Positions 55,590-64,000 of a DNA stretch of 64,000 bases are shown piece after piece. Source of the stretch: Planctomycetota bacterium (lineage in GTDB: Bacteria > Planctomycetota > Phycisphaerae > Phycisphaerales > UBA5793). The position numbers were made by a program, and so were the translations under genes. The stretch is from assembly GCA_013112555.1 (NCBI GenBank), contig JABFGK010000001.1:186001-250000 (forward strand), given 5' to 3'. A model generated the notes under the pieces. That model had not been told where the DNA came from. It did not search any database and saw nothing but the letters and a program-made list of their open reading frames with translations. Each line of letters begins with the position of its first letter. The stretch's first letter is position 1.

Positions 55590-56984
55590 TTACTTGATCG
55601 GGACCAGCCGGATATTCCGGAAGTGGATCTCAGCGCCCTCCGACTGCAGACAGATCTTTCCGGGTGTCTCCTGCACCTCCCATGCCCGGTTCAGGATCTC
55701 ACCGTTTACCTTCAACGTAATATCACTGCCGTTCACGATGATCTCATATTCATTCCATTCACCGAGCGGCCGCTCGGCAAAGTGCGTCTTCTTGGTATTA
55801 CGCCCGTTCCGCCTCGCCTCATCAGTCATCATCGGGAACTCTTGAATGCACCAGAAGTCGCCGGCATTCCCACTGTGCAACTGGGCCTCAACGCTCTTGG
55901 GCCAGACCGTATCTTCGCCGATCATGCGCAACAGGACACCGCTGTTGCCTGCACCCTTTTCCGGATCGAATCGCCACTCCAACTTCAGGACGTAGTTGGT
56001 GTAATCTTCGATTGTCCGCATATACCCGATGGGATTCCCCTTGCACACGAGCACACCGTCATCGGTCACACTCCAGACCTCGGTCATCATTGCCTCACCG
56101 TTCAGGTGATAGGTCCAGCCGTTGAGATTCTTCCCATTGAACAGGTTGATCTCCCCAGGCATCGGGGCCGACAGATCGCGAATCTTGATATTCCGAAACC
56201 AGACATCGTTGCCGTGGTCCTGCAGTGCAATGGCCCCCTTCGGCTGAATCCCGAATCCCTCATACGCATTAAACTTGCTGCCGGCGATCCGCTGGGCCCA
56301 GTCCTCGCCCTCCATGGCACACTCCACCACCTTCACGCCGTTGAGCCAGTGCTGAATCTGCCCGTTCTGCATCCGGATGCGCGTCGTGTTCCATTCACCG
56401 ACCGGCCGGCTCACCTTGTCAGCCGAAGGTGCACATAAGTCATACAACGCGCCGGCCGAGTGCATGTCCGTCGGCTTCGCATTGTGCCCGGCATCGTCCA
56501 ACACCTGATACTCAGGACCCGTCTGCCACGAGGCTCCGTGTTTCTCGGTCACCCCGTACATGATCCCGCTGTTGGCGCCCGGCGAGACCTTCCATTCCAG
56601 CATCAACTCGAAGTCGCCATACTGATTCCTGGTCATGATGTCCCCGCCGCCCCCGCCGGCAGCGACTTTGAGGCACCCATCTTCGATCGACCAGCCCTGC
56701 TCCGGGAACGCTTCACTCCGGTACCCACGCCATGAATCCGTGGATGTCCCGTCAAAGAGCCAACGCCACCCCGACGCCACCTCGGCCGGACTTAACTGTG
56801 AAACCGCGCTGAACAACCCACCCGGCTGGTCACCCGGCTGATCGGAGAATAGCCCGCCTTCCTGTTCGTGCTGTTGCTCCTGCTTCTCCTGCTTTTCCTG
56901 CTTCTCCTGCTTTTCCTGTCCACAGGCGATCCCTGCAACACACAAGAAAATACTTGCAACTGTGATCACGCTCTTCATCGCCAA
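55590..56984 (-). CDS. Secreted protein with two DUF1080 (3-keto-disaccharide hydrolase) domains
   Basis: 464 residues with a signal peptide (VITVASIFLCVAGIACGQ, about 5-22). A low-complexity Glu-Lys-Gln repeat (EKQEKQEKQEKQEQ) and a Gly/Gln/Asp-rich linker follow. Domain 1 (about 70-275) shows WRWLFDGTSTDSWRGY, FELMLEWKVSPGANSGIMYG and GPEYQVLDDAGH. Domain 2 (about 280-463) shows INLFNGKNLNGWTYHL, LKLEWRFDPEKGAGNSGVLL and KSVEAQLHSGNAGDFW. DUF1080 members include enzymes that hydrolyse 3-keto-glycosides made by Gfo/Idh/MocA oxidoreductases, two of which are upstream in the operon. Pairing of two domains suggests a larger or dual substrate; this is inference. Confidence 0.88.
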   Translation of the reverse strand: MAMKSVITVASIFLCVAGIACGQEKQEKQEKQEKQEQQHEQEGGLFSDQPGDQPGGLFSAVSQLSPAEVASGWRWLFDGTSTDSWRGYRSEAFPEQGWSIEDGCLKVAAGGGGGDIMTRNQYGDFELMLEWKVSPGANSGIMYGVTEKHGASWQTGPEYQVLDDAGHNAKPTDMHSAGALYDLCAPSADKVSRPVGEWNTTRIRMQNGQIQHWLNGVKVVECAMEGEDWAQRIAGSKFNAYEGFGIQPKGAIALQDHGNDVWFRNIKIRDLSAPMPGEINLFNGKNLNGWTYHLNGEAMMTEVWSVTDDGVLVCKGNPIGYMRTIEDYTNYVLKLEWRFDPEKGAGNSGVLLRMIGEDTVWPKSVEAQLHSGNAGDFWCIQEFPMMTDEARRNGRNTKKTHFAERPLGEWNEYEIIVNGSDITLKVNGEILNRAWEVQETPGKICLQSEGAEIHFRNIRLVPIK

Positions 56985-57016
56985 TCTCCTCTAATGGTCA
57001 TCCGTCCACTCCCCTG

Positions 57017-57046
57017 CAGGCCCACGGATTCGTGTCCGCGGGGGTC
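57017..57046 (+). repeat. REP palindrome, degenerate type A
   Basis: CCCACGGA and TCCGCGGG around TTCGTG (one mismatch in the stem), in the 67 bases between the DUF1080 gene and the cytochrome gene of the same operon. Confidence 0.7.
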
Positions 57047-57051
57047 TCCCA

Positions 57052-57840
57052 TCAAACGTCACGCTTCGCCGGCAACCACATGTCAACGATTATCATTAAC
57101 ATCATCAGCATCGTGCATGAAACAAAGGCAGCGCCGCCGCCACCAATCAACCAGACAAAGGCCACACTCTCTTTCGCGAACAGCCACGATACGAGGTCGG
57201 CAAACAGCCCCAGGCCGGCAAAGCAGCCAAGCAACCCGATGAACCCTCTCGGCAGCGATGTCCCCGATGCCAGGATCAGCACTATCGCCAGCAGGCTCCC
57301 CATGCCGAGTGCGTGCGTGTGCAGCGACATTGTTAATATCTCAGGGCCGGTCGGTTCAACACTCGTCGTGAATGAAACCTTCTTGATCTCATCCCAGTAC
57401 TCCAGAGGAATCTCATCCCCGATCCCGTCCCCCTCACTCGCGCCGGCTGCATGGCAGGATACGCAGGATCGATAAATGATCTCTGCAGGCGACTGGTCGC
57501 CCAGGTCCAGATTGTCATAGCCCTCACTGATTCGATCACTGTGCAGCCAGTTCAGCAGAATCTGCTGCTCGGCCTCGGGCAATGCCGTGGCCCCTTCGAG
57601 TTCCGAAGGGTGGCCGTTCTCAATCGCGCGCAGCAGTGGGGCGGTCTTTTCCAGGCCGTGGTAGGCACCGATCAGATCGTCCATGCTGAACCCGGCTCGA
57701 CCATCACGGTTCTCATGATGCCCGTGCAAGTGCTTCGCCGAGGCGTACAGCCCGAGGCCGAACGTCAGCAGGACAAACAGCAACCCGACCTTGAGAAGCG
57801 GATTCAGTCGTCTCAGGCAGAAGGAGCCGTGTGACATCAC
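57052..57840 (-). CDS. Membrane protein with a c-type haem motif
   Basis: 262 residues. An N-terminal helix (LLKVGLLFVLLTFGLGLYAS, about 15-34) leads to a periplasmic part with one haem-binding CVSCHAAG (about 127-134). Three further helices follow in the C-terminal part (LGMGSLLAIVLILASGTS, FIGLLGCFAGLGLFADLV, and one near the C-terminus). His residues at HLHGHHEN and MSLHTHALGMG could be further ligands. It is probably an electron carrier feeding the membrane from the periplasm. Its start lies three bases after the Gfo/Idh/MocA stop. It plausibly takes electrons from sugar oxidation; that link is an inference from the operon. Confidence 0.8.
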   Translation of the reverse strand: MMSHGSFCLRRLNPLLKVGLLFVLLTFGLGLYASAKHLHGHHENRDGRAGFSMDDLIGAYHGLEKTAPLLRAIENGHPSELEGATALPEAEQQILLNWLHSDRISEGYDNLDLGDQSPAEIIYRSCVSCHAAGASEGDGIGDEIPLEYWDEIKKVSFTTSVEPTGPEILTMSLHTHALGMGSLLAIVLILASGTSLPRGFIGLLGCFAGLGLFADLVSWLFAKESVAFVWLIGGGGAAFVSCTMLMMLMIIVDMWLPAKRDV

Positions 57841-57843
57841 TCG

Positions 57844-59136
57844 TTATCCTTCCTTGAACAACTCAGGGTCGATCGCCACTTCACTGTTGGTCATCACAGC
57901 CTGGTTGGCCAGAATCCCGACCACCGCAGCCCGCAGTCCTTCCGAAGCAGAACACTGAACCGGCGAGCCGTTGATCGCGCTTCTGAGAAACTCCTCAATC
58001 CCATAGAACAACGGCGGCTGTTGCAATCCCACACCGTCCTTCAGACGCCCCTGGGCTGCCAACTGCGTCGCATCCGCAATCAACGTAATGCCTTCCTCAT
58101 TATGGAACTGCTGGCGATTTGCATAGACCTCCCACCCCATCGTCGGGGCATCGGCCTCCTTGAACAGCCAGCCATGTCGCCATGCCAACTTCACCGTCCC
58201 ATTCGTGCCGTACAACTGTTCGTACTCGCCTTCATAGGAGTTGGCCAGCGAGGCATCATAATGGAAACTCGTCCCATCGGCGAACGTGAAGTCGCACACG
58301 ATCGTGTCCGGGATCTCCCGCCCGTCCTTATGCAGCATCACGCCGCCGCTCCCGCGCACGCTCACCGGATACTGCCGCGCAAACCAATGAATCACATCAA
58401 ACTGCTGCGTCCCGACTTCGCCGGCCAGCCCGATCGACACAGCCGGATCAAGACGCCAGTTGCGTGCCTTCTCTGAGGCAGCATCCGGCCCCTGAATACG
58501 CCAGGACGTCTTCTTGTGCCATTGTGCCCGCATCCCGATGATGTCCCGGATGTCACCGGCCCGCACAAACGTGTTGGCCAGCGTGTACACCGGGTCCGTC
58601 CGCCCCAGCATGCCCGTCTGGAAGACGCTGGTGCCTGCATCACGGGCTGCCATCGCGATCTCCCGGCAATCCTTGATCGTCGAGGCAAGTGGGGCTTCAC
58701 AGTACACATGCTTGCCCGATCTCAGTGCATGGACCGCCGGCTCGCGGTGCATGTGCGTCGGCGTCGCGACGAACACGGCCTTCAGGTCAGACACTGTGTC
58801 CAGCATCTCACGGTAATCGGCAAAGCCCTCGGCCCCCTGGACACGCCGCAAGCCCCCACGCAGACGCGACTCATCGACATCGCAGACGGCCTTGATATTC
58901 ACATGCTCGATCTTCTGCAACTCCGACAGAATCGCCCGGCCCTGCTTGCCGACGCCGATCAGACCGACCGTAAACGGCTCGGTCACCCGCAACGCCGCCC
59001 GTGCCAACTCGGCACCCGGCCACAATGCGATCGCGGCCATCGTCCCGCCGGCAGTATGAAGAAACTCTCTGCGTGATGAACCCTGAGTCACCCTGTCACT
59101 CCCTTTCGACACTGATGTCGTCATCATCATCATCAT
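57844..59136 (-). CDS. Gfo/Idh/MocA-family oxidoreductase, Tat-exported, variant EKP motif
   Basis: About 430 residues starting from one of five consecutive ATG codons at 59136-59122. A Tat signal SSRREFLHTAGGTMAAIALW lies near residue 20. The Rossmann fold begins FTVGLIGVGKQGRAILSELQ, then VKAVCDVDESRL and VATPTHMHREPAVHALRSGK. The family EKP motif, whose Lys is normally catalytic, is CEAPLA here (Lys to Ala). The C-terminal alpha/beta domain includes GEVGTQQFDVIHWF with possible catalytic His. The gene overlaps apbE by 41 bases. It is probably a periplasmic sugar oxidoreductase or a helper for the other Gfo protein. Confidence 0.85.
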   Translation of the reverse strand: MMMMMTTSVSKGSDRVTQGSSRREFLHTAGGTMAAIALWPGAELARAALRVTEPFTVGLIGVGKQGRAILSELQKIEHVNIKAVCDVDESRLRGGLRRVQGAEGFADYREMLDTVSDLKAVFVATPTHMHREPAVHALRSGKHVYCEAPLASTIKDCREIAMAARDAGTSVFQTGMLGRTDPVYTLANTFVRAGDIRDIIGMRAQWHKKTSWRIQGPDAASEKARNWRLDPAVSIGLAGEVGTQQFDVIHWFARQYPVSVRGSGGVMLHKDGREIPDTIVCDFTFADGTSFHYDASLANSYEGEYEQLYGTNGTVKLAWRHGWLFKEADAPTMGWEVYANRQQFHNEEGITLIADATQLAAQGRLKDGVGLQQPPLFYGIEEFLRSAINGSPVQCSASEGLRAAVVGILANQAVMTNSEVAIDPELFKEG

Positions 59137-60178
59137 CAACAACTGCGTCTGCAGGACTTCCGGCACTGTGTATCGCCTCCGGAATCCGCACGCACTCCTG
59201 CCAGGTTCCCCCATCCGATCCGATCAATGCCCACTTCGGCAACACCTCATCGCCCGTTACTTCGGGGCGGCAGATCAGACCCGTCATCCCCGTCTTGCCA
59301 AACGCTTCCGAGCACATCCCGGTGCTCCCGGTCACCAGTAACGCCGTTGACCATGCATCGGCTTGACACGCTGACGATCCGATGACAGCCGTCATCACGA
59401 TGTCTGCCGGAGACACGGTGCCGTCTCCTCTCGGGTCAATCACATGGCCTCGCACCGTGCCGTCTGCCCCCGGCGCGACCCGCCCATGCTGAGCCGATAC
59501 CGACAGGGCCGAATCCTTCAGGGCCACCGACGGGCATCGGCTGTAGCGGGCTTCCTTCGACTTGTCGGGTGACCGGATTGCGACGCGCCACCCATCCGGG
59601 TTCTCAAATCCCGGCTGGACCGGGCACCCGATCGTCACGACCCCGCTCGTCCCGCCGTGCAGCAACGCACTCGTCACGCCATTGCCCACCAGTGACTGCC
59701 GTGCCAGGTCGAGTGCATGCCCTTTGGCCACACCGCCGAGGTCCAACTTCAGGCGCTTGCCGTCCACAAAGTGAATCGTCTGATCCTCCTCATCCAACTC
59801 GATCCACTCGCTGCCGATATCAACCCGCGCGGGCCCGCCGGCAGGGGCCGGCTCCGAGTCGCCTCGGAACCCGAGTTCCTCCATCAACGGCCCGACCGTG
59901 ACGTCAAACGCCCCGCCCGATTCCTCGTGGACGGCCAGACACACTCGAAACATCGCAAACGTGTCTGCATCAAGCCGAACCGGCCGACGGTGGGCAATAC
60001 GGTTGATGTGCGAAATCAGACTGTCACGCTCAAAGATACTGAACTGCCGATCACATTCCTCGATCAGTGCCAACGCCTCCTCACCGGCTGCGCGAACGCC
60101 GACGGCATCATCGCCCGACAACAGAATCTCGAAGCGGGTGCCCATCGCATACGTGGCCAGCCGAATCATCTGCTCCAT
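59096..60178 (-). CDS. apbE: FAD:protein FMN transferase (ApbE family)
   Basis: 360 residues from the ATG at 60178 (MEQMIRLATYAMGTRFEI), whose first base overlaps the preceding stop (TGATG). The family core is visible: ATYAMGTRFEI (5-19), FDVTVGPLMEELGF (about 90), KRLKLDLGGVAKGHALDLAR (about 143), the variant GVTSALLHGGTSGVVTIG and the ADAWSTALLV region near 290. No signal peptide is evident. ApbE attaches FMN to Thr/Ser of carrier proteins using FAD. No flavinylation motif of the D-G-A-T type was seen in the other operon products, so the target must be elsewhere. The C-terminus is a run of seven Asp encoded by the repeat that also supplies ATG codons for the next gene. Confidence 0.88.
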   Translation of the reverse strand: MEQMIRLATYAMGTRFEILLSGDDAVGVRAAGEEALALIEECDRQFSIFERDSLISHINRIAHRRPVRLDADTFAMFRVCLAVHEESGGAFDVTVGPLMEELGFRGDSEPAPAGGPARVDIGSEWIELDEEDQTIHFVDGKRLKLDLGGVAKGHALDLARQSLVGNGVTSALLHGGTSGVVTIGCPVQPGFENPDGWRVAIRSPDKSKEARYSRCPSVALKDSALSVSAQHGRVAPGADGTVRGHVIDPRGDGTVSPADIVMTAVIGSSACQADAWSTALLVTGSTGMCSEAFGKTGMTGLICRPEVTGDEVLPKWALIGSDGGTWQECVRIPEAIHSAGSPADAVVDDDDDDDISVERE

Positions 60179-61539
60179 CACGCGATCGAGGCCGTCATCG
60201 TCTTCGGGTCGAACGCAAATGCATGGCCTTCCCACATCGAACGCGTGGCCAGATCGACGGCCACCATCATCTTCGTGGCCAGATCCACGCCGCTCACGGC
60301 CGGCTTCCGCGTCCGAATGCAACCCAGCCAGTTCTTGCGCAACTGATCCTGATCGTTTCCGATGTTCCCACACTGAATCGTCTGCTCATCAATCTCATCG
60401 ACCCAGTGCCGTTGCGGGCGAATCAGCACGTCATTGCTGTTCATCCAGATACTCGCTTCGTGCCCACGCACCATGACTTCAAGCCCGATGTCGTTGCACG
60501 TCGAGCCGGCCACGATCATTGTGTGTTCGCCCTCGAACTCGACCGTCAGGTTCACCTGATCATGGTTCTCCATCACCTTGTCAACATAGTGACCGCCCGA
60601 AGCGCTGACCCGAGTCGGCCAGCCCATGTCCAGGGCCATCATCAACGGCGTCATCTCGTGCACGAGCAGGTCGCCCACGATGCCCGTCGAGAAGTCCTTG
60701 TACCGCCGCCAGCGTGCATACAACGCCGGGTCCCAGTCACGAGGCCCGAGATGGCCAAGCCAGCCATCCCAGTCCAGCGTCTTGCCCGGGATCACCTTCG
60801 GGTCGATCGCGTAATACAGCCACTCGCCGTCCTTCGAGTTGCGGCAGTAACTCGTCTGGCTGAACGTCGGCTTGCCGATGCCACCGGATGCGATCACTTC
60901 ACGTGCCTTGAGCCACTTCGGCAAAATCATCTTCTGCGTCCCGACCTGGAAAATCAGTTGCGGGTTGGCCAGCACCATCCGCCGCAGCCACAACGCCTCG
61001 GGCAACCGCAGGCACATCGGCTTCTCAAGATACAGATCCTTGCCGGCAGCCAGTGCATCGACGGCCATCTGGGCATGCCAGTGCTCCGGTGACGCGACGA
61101 GCACCCCGTGGATGTCCTTCCGGGCCAGCACGTCGTGGTAGTTGCCGTAGGTATCAACCGTGATGCCTTGTTCCTTCTCACACCGGGCATGCGCTGCGGC
61201 AAGACGAACCTGATTCACATCGCACAGCGCGACGATCTGGACGTTCTCCTCTTTCCGCTTCGCAAACCCCATGATGGCGCCCATGTGACCGGAACCCATG
61301 CCCCCGGTCCCGATGATGGCCATCCGAATCGTCTCACCCTCGCCGACCGGAACGCGCGGCTGGGATGTTGGAAGCGACCGGTTGATGTCCCCACTGATCA
61401 CACGGGAGGTACTTCCGCTGCCGGAGCAGGAGCCGAGCACGGTGGTGGCTGCTGCTGCAGCCATCGTGGCAGCCAGGAAGTCACGACGAGATTGCGAGTT
61501 TTGATCAGCCTTGTTCGGTTTCGCATGCGGATCGTTCAT
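60178..61539 (-). CDS. Gfo/Idh/MocA-family oxidoreductase, Tat-exported
   Basis: About 453 residues from the ATG at 61539 (MNDPHAKPNKADQNSQSR); an ATG nine codons upstream is also open. Tat signal SQSRRDFLAATMAAAAATTV with VLGSCSGSG after it, a possible lipobox. The NAD(P)-binding part shows RMAIIGTGGMGSGHMGAIMG and VALCDVNQVRLAAAH. The intact catalytic motif is LEKPMCLRLPEALWL, and further motifs are DWDPALYARWRRYKDFSTGI and GDLLVHEMTPLMMALDMGWP. First gene of the operon. It is probably the enzyme that oxidises the sugar ring in the periplasm, giving the 3-keto product for the DUF1080 protein. Confidence 0.92.
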   Translation of the reverse strand: MNDPHAKPNKADQNSQSRRDFLAATMAAAAATTVLGSCSGSGSTSRVISGDINRSLPTSQPRVPVGEGETIRMAIIGTGGMGSGHMGAIMGFAKRKEENVQIVALCDVNQVRLAAAHARCEKEQGITVDTYGNYHDVLARKDIHGVLVASPEHWHAQMAVDALAAGKDLYLEKPMCLRLPEALWLRRMVLANPQLIFQVGTQKMILPKWLKAREVIASGGIGKPTFSQTSYCRNSKDGEWLYYAIDPKVIPGKTLDWDGWLGHLGPRDWDPALYARWRRYKDFSTGIVGDLLVHEMTPLMMALDMGWPTRVSASGGHYVDKVMENHDQVNLTVEFEGEHTMIVAGSTCNDIGLEVMVRGHEASIWMNSNDVLIRPQRHWVDEIDEQTIQCGNIGNDQDQLRKNWLGCIRTRKPAVSGVDLATKMMVAVDLATRSMWEGHAFAFDPKTMTASIA

Positions 61540-61663
61540 CGGACGCTCTCCATCAGATTCAATCATGTGTGTTTGAAATCGTTTGGTTGGGAGATAAGAA
61601 CTCCATCTTTACCCACTACAGCGTAGGCCTGCCAAGCCTACCAACACCAACCTCCCACCCGCG

Positions 61664-61720
61664 CAAGCCCACGGGTGGCACGGCTCGGGTGAGTAGCGCT
61701 AGCGACGAAGCCGACCCGTG
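61664..61720. repeat. Imperfect palindromic repeat upstream of the ribokinase gene
   Basis: CACGGGT ... ACCCGTG outer arms with GGCTCGG/CCGA inner pairing and a central GCTAGC. It begins with CAAGCCCACGG, the same eleven bases that open type A REPs, but the rest differs. I believe similar sequence recurs in planctomycete genomes, from memory only. The surrounding 61540-61857 otherwise holds the divergent promoters of the Gfo operon and ribokinase. Confidence 0.6.
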
Positions 61721-61857
61721 TCTTTTTGCCCTCCCGCTCCCCGCTGGTGAGAGCCATATTTCTCACCTTCAACTTTAGGCACATAAACCCACAAGACCGC
61801 AGACTCTCGCAAAACCAGGTGCTCCATTTACCACCTCACAATCACCTACAATCGACC

Positions 61858-62799
61858 ATGCCGCAATCAACCAACACGGTCCTCGTCATCGGCTCGGCCA
61901 ACATGGATCTGGTCGTCCATACCCCGGCCTTCCCGGCTCCCGGGCAGACCGTCATCGGCTCCGCGTTTGCCACCTTCGAAGGCGGCAAGGGAGCCAACCA
62001 GGCTGTCGCTTCAGCACGCTATGGAACCGACACCTCGCTCGTCGCTGCCTTCGGTGCTGATGACCATGCAGCCCGTCTGCTCGCGTCACTGGCAGCCGAC
62101 CACGTTGACACGGCCGCCATCATTCAGCGTGACAGCGTCCCGACCGGCATTGCCGTCATCACCGTCAATGACGAATCCGAGGGCGAAAATACCATCGTGG
62201 TCGCCCCCGGTGCCAACGCCACGTTGTCCCCTGATGACATCGAGGCACGGGCCGATCGGATCACGTCTGCAGGCATCCTGCTCATGCAACTGGAAGTCCC
62301 ACTGCCGACGGTGTGCGCAGCGGCTCGATTGGCACACGGGGCCGGTGTTCCCGTTGTCCTCAATGCTGCTCCCGCCCCGGCCGATCCGAACGAGATTGCC
62401 ATCCTCAACAACATGGCCGATCTCATCGACTTGCTCATCGTCAATGAAACCGAATGCGAAGCCCTGGCCGGCATCACTGCTGACGATACGGTCATTCCTG
62501 ATTCGCTCGACTTCGAAGACATTGTCCTGACACTCGGTTCACGCGGCTCAATCGCCCGATGGCAGGGGGTGAATCTGGCCCAGCCGGCCATCCTCGTGAC
62601 CCCGGTCGATACGACCGCTGCCGGCGATGCCTTTTGTGGTGTCCTGGCTGCGGCTTTGGCCTCTGGATCCCCCTTCCCCGAAGCACTCAGCCATGCTTCG
62701 GCTGCCGGGGCATTGGCCTGTACCCGACCCGGGGCCCAACCCTCGCTGCCCACCGGCACGGACATCCTCCAACTTGCTGGCCGCCGGCAAGCCCCGTGA
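61858..62799 (+). CDS. rbsK: Ribokinase (PfkB family)
   Basis: 313 residues from the ATG at 61858 (MPQSTNTVLVIGSANMDL); an upstream ATG adds repeat-derived sequence. SANMDLVVHTPAFPAPGQTV and FEGGKGANQAVASARYG are the substrate-binding signature of the family. NETECEALAG and the catalytic DTTAAGDAFCGVLAAALASG (about 255-274, catalytic Asp267) follow. It phosphorylates ribose or a related sugar at O5. Divergent from the Gfo-ApbE-DUF1080 operon, so it may belong to the same sugar-use region. Confidence 0.9.
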   Translation: MPQSTNTVLVIGSANMDLVVHTPAFPAPGQTVIGSAFATFEGGKGANQAVASARYGTDTSLVAAFGADDHAARLLASLAADHVDTAAIIQRDSVPTGIAVITVNDESEGENTIVVAPGANATLSPDDIEARADRITSAGILLMQLEVPLPTVCAAARLAHGAGVPVVLNAAPAPADPNEIAILNNMADLIDLLIVNETECEALAGITADDTVIPDSLDFEDIVLTLGSRGSIARWQGVNLAQPAILVTPVDTTAAGDAFCGVLAAALASGSPFPEALSHASAAGALACTRPGAQPSLPTGTDILQLAGRRQAP

Positions 62800-62965
62800 T
62801 GGGCCCGTGTTTGACCGCATTACGGGTTCCCGCTCCGAAACACCGCCCTGCCCGCCTGTCCCATATTCCCTGCATTTCGCCATTCACTCCCGACGAAACG
62901 GGCCAATAATCGTTTCCCGCAACTGATCCCACCTTTATTCAGACAGACCGCTACGATAGCCACCT

Positions 62966-64000
62966 ATGCCAAGGCAGAAATCTTCAATTCTCCGTATCGT
63001 TATCCCCGCCGGCGTGATCGTCATCGGCGGCTTGATTGCCCTTTCGCAACTCAACTTCGGGTCGTCCAAGCAGGGCCCGACTGATGCGAGCCGGACCGCT
63101 TCCTCGCAGACGACCGACGACAGCCCGGATACCGGCCTTGAGCCCACGACCGGGAGGCCAACGGCGGGTCAGGACCAGCAGCCGCAGTCGCCGCCCGCAG
63201 GAGCCGAGGATGGCAAGGCCTCCGGCGATGATTCAGCATCTCAGCCGGATGACGCAGCCGAATCACAGCAATCAACTCCCGAGCAATCCCCGGGACCCCT
63301 GACCGATGGCTCCCTGACCGGTCTCCACCTTCGTACCGGCCCACCCGTGGCCTTCGACCCACTGGGCGACATCCATGCGGTCTCCGCCGGCTCGGCCCCG
63401 CCCGACCCGCTTCGCATCGACTTTGCCCCCGGGGCCGGCATCGCTCAGGTCACGCTCCGTGACTATTTCACCACCAGACAGCAGACCTTCAACTACCAAC
63501 TGTTTGAAAACCCGACGACCGGCCGCCCGGTCATGGGAATCCAATGGCTCGTCATCGAGGATCAGTGGGTCAAGTGCCAGCCGCTCAATCCCCAAAGCAG
63601 CGAGCAGACCGAATCCTACTGGACCCAGCTCGCCCCCGGCTCTTTCCAGGCAGTCGTGGTCAATGACGACGATGAGCCGGTTGCCACCGTCAGACTCACC
63701 TACACCATTGCGCCCCCGGACGGCCGAATCGATGTCTTCTACTCGATCGAGAACCACACGGATGCAGCCCTGAGCGTCCGCGTCGAGCAGTGGGGGCCTG
63801 CCGACCTGCCCTATGTCCCCGGCGGCTACGGCGACTACCGGCGCTTCCGCTTCGGCTACCTCGACCCACGAAGCAGCCGCGACGTCCTGGCTTCCGAGTC
63901 CAGTTATCTCGAAGCCCGATCCAAAGTCCTCAGCCGGGCCATCAAGAACGACCGGGAACTGGCAGCGGAGGGACGGTACTCTGATCCGACCAATCAGCAA
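62966..64000 (+). CDS. yidC: Probable membrane protein insertase YidC, N-terminal part (3' end outside window)
   Basis: 345 codons from the ATG at 62966 to the window edge without a stop. A first helix (IVIPAGVIVIGGLIALSQL, about 11-29) is followed by a Gln/Asp/Ser-rich linker. A periplasmic beta-sandwich-like domain follows (PGAGIAQVTLRDYFTTRQQT, then ESYWTQLAPGSFQAVVV, DGRIDVFYSIENHTDAAL and LPYVPGGYGDYRRFRFGYLD). The order matches the large periplasmic domain of Gram-negative-type YidC, which precedes the five-helix insertase core. That core lies beyond the edge, so the call rests on the N-terminal half alone. Confidence 0.6.
   Translation, partial: MPRQKSSILRIVIPAGVIVIGGLIALSQLNFGSSKQGPTDASRTASSQTTDDSPDTGLEPTTGRPTAGQDQQPQSPPAGAEDGKASGDDSASQPDDAAESQQSTPEQSPGPLTDGSLTGLHLRTGPPVAFDPLGDIHAVSAGSAPPDPLRIDFAPGAGIAQVTLRDYFTTRQQTFNYQLFENPTTGRPVMGIQWLVIEDQWVKCQPLNPQSSEQTESYWTQLAPGSFQAVVVNDDDEPVATVRLTYTIAPPDGRIDVFYSIENHTDAALSVRVEQWGPADLPYVPGGYGDYRRFRFGYLDPRSSRDVLASESSYLEARSKVLSRAIKNDRELAAEGRYSDPTNQQ

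Overview
The window looks like a piece of a GC-rich planctomycete chromosome, most likely from the Phycisphaerae side of Planctomycetota. The pointers are a PF07638-type ECF sigma factor paired with a transmembrane Ser/Thr kinase, a prepilin-like protein, Tat-exported Gfo/Idh/MocA oxidoreductases next to a DUF1080 protein, a fibro-slime protein, and several secreted proteins sharing a C-terminal module with a Cys-x-x-Ser-Asn ending. This placement is an inference from gene content; no rRNA or tRNA is present.

Layout. 1-6 kb: a molybdenum hydroxylase operon on the minus strand ([2Fe-2S], Mo and FAD subunits, a small Cys-containing protein, then XdhC cut by the window edge), with an IS110-family element between the small protein and xdhC. 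6-13 kb: ExbB/TolQ-like protein, YqaA-like membrane protein, galE, kinase plus sigma factor, and a secreted LamG-like protein. 13.4-13.7 kb: a short gene with an in-frame UGA that reads as a SelW-like selenoprotein with a SECIS-like hairpin. 13.7-19 kb: glucan phosphorylase and dnaK. 19-21.4 kb: a REP/RAYT locus, in which a Y1 (HUH) transposase gene flanked by paired palindromes is split by an IS5-like element with recognisable inverted repeats and a 6-bp target duplication. 21-33 kb: ankyrin protein, lipoprotein, amidase, rlmE, three proteins of unknown function, a ketosynthase pair (one without catalytic residues, one frameshifted), hslV, a palindrome-rich non-coding island and murA. 33-46 kb: secreted and surface proteins, a sugar isomerase-like protein, metallophosphatase, ExbD, a tandem pair of M28 peptidases, a prepilin-like protein and a double-PilZ protein. 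46-55.5 kb: isolated mraZ, korAB, carA, rsmE and an acidic tail-anchored-like protein. 55.6-61.5 kb: an operon of two Gfo/Idh/MocA proteins, ApbE, a haem-c membrane protein and a double DUF1080 protein. The right edge has a ribokinase and the start of a probable YidC.

The main points for follow-up are the UGA-containing SelW-like gene (13477-13713), the IS-split RAYT with about a dozen REP palindromes across the window, the candidate bridge RNA of the IS110 element, the ketosynthase pair with a catalytically dead partner, and the Gfo-ApbE-Gfo-cytochrome-DUF1080 operon. Several genes that usually sit with partners (mraZ, hslV, exbD, exbB) stand alone here. All calls are from reading the sequence; no database search was possible.
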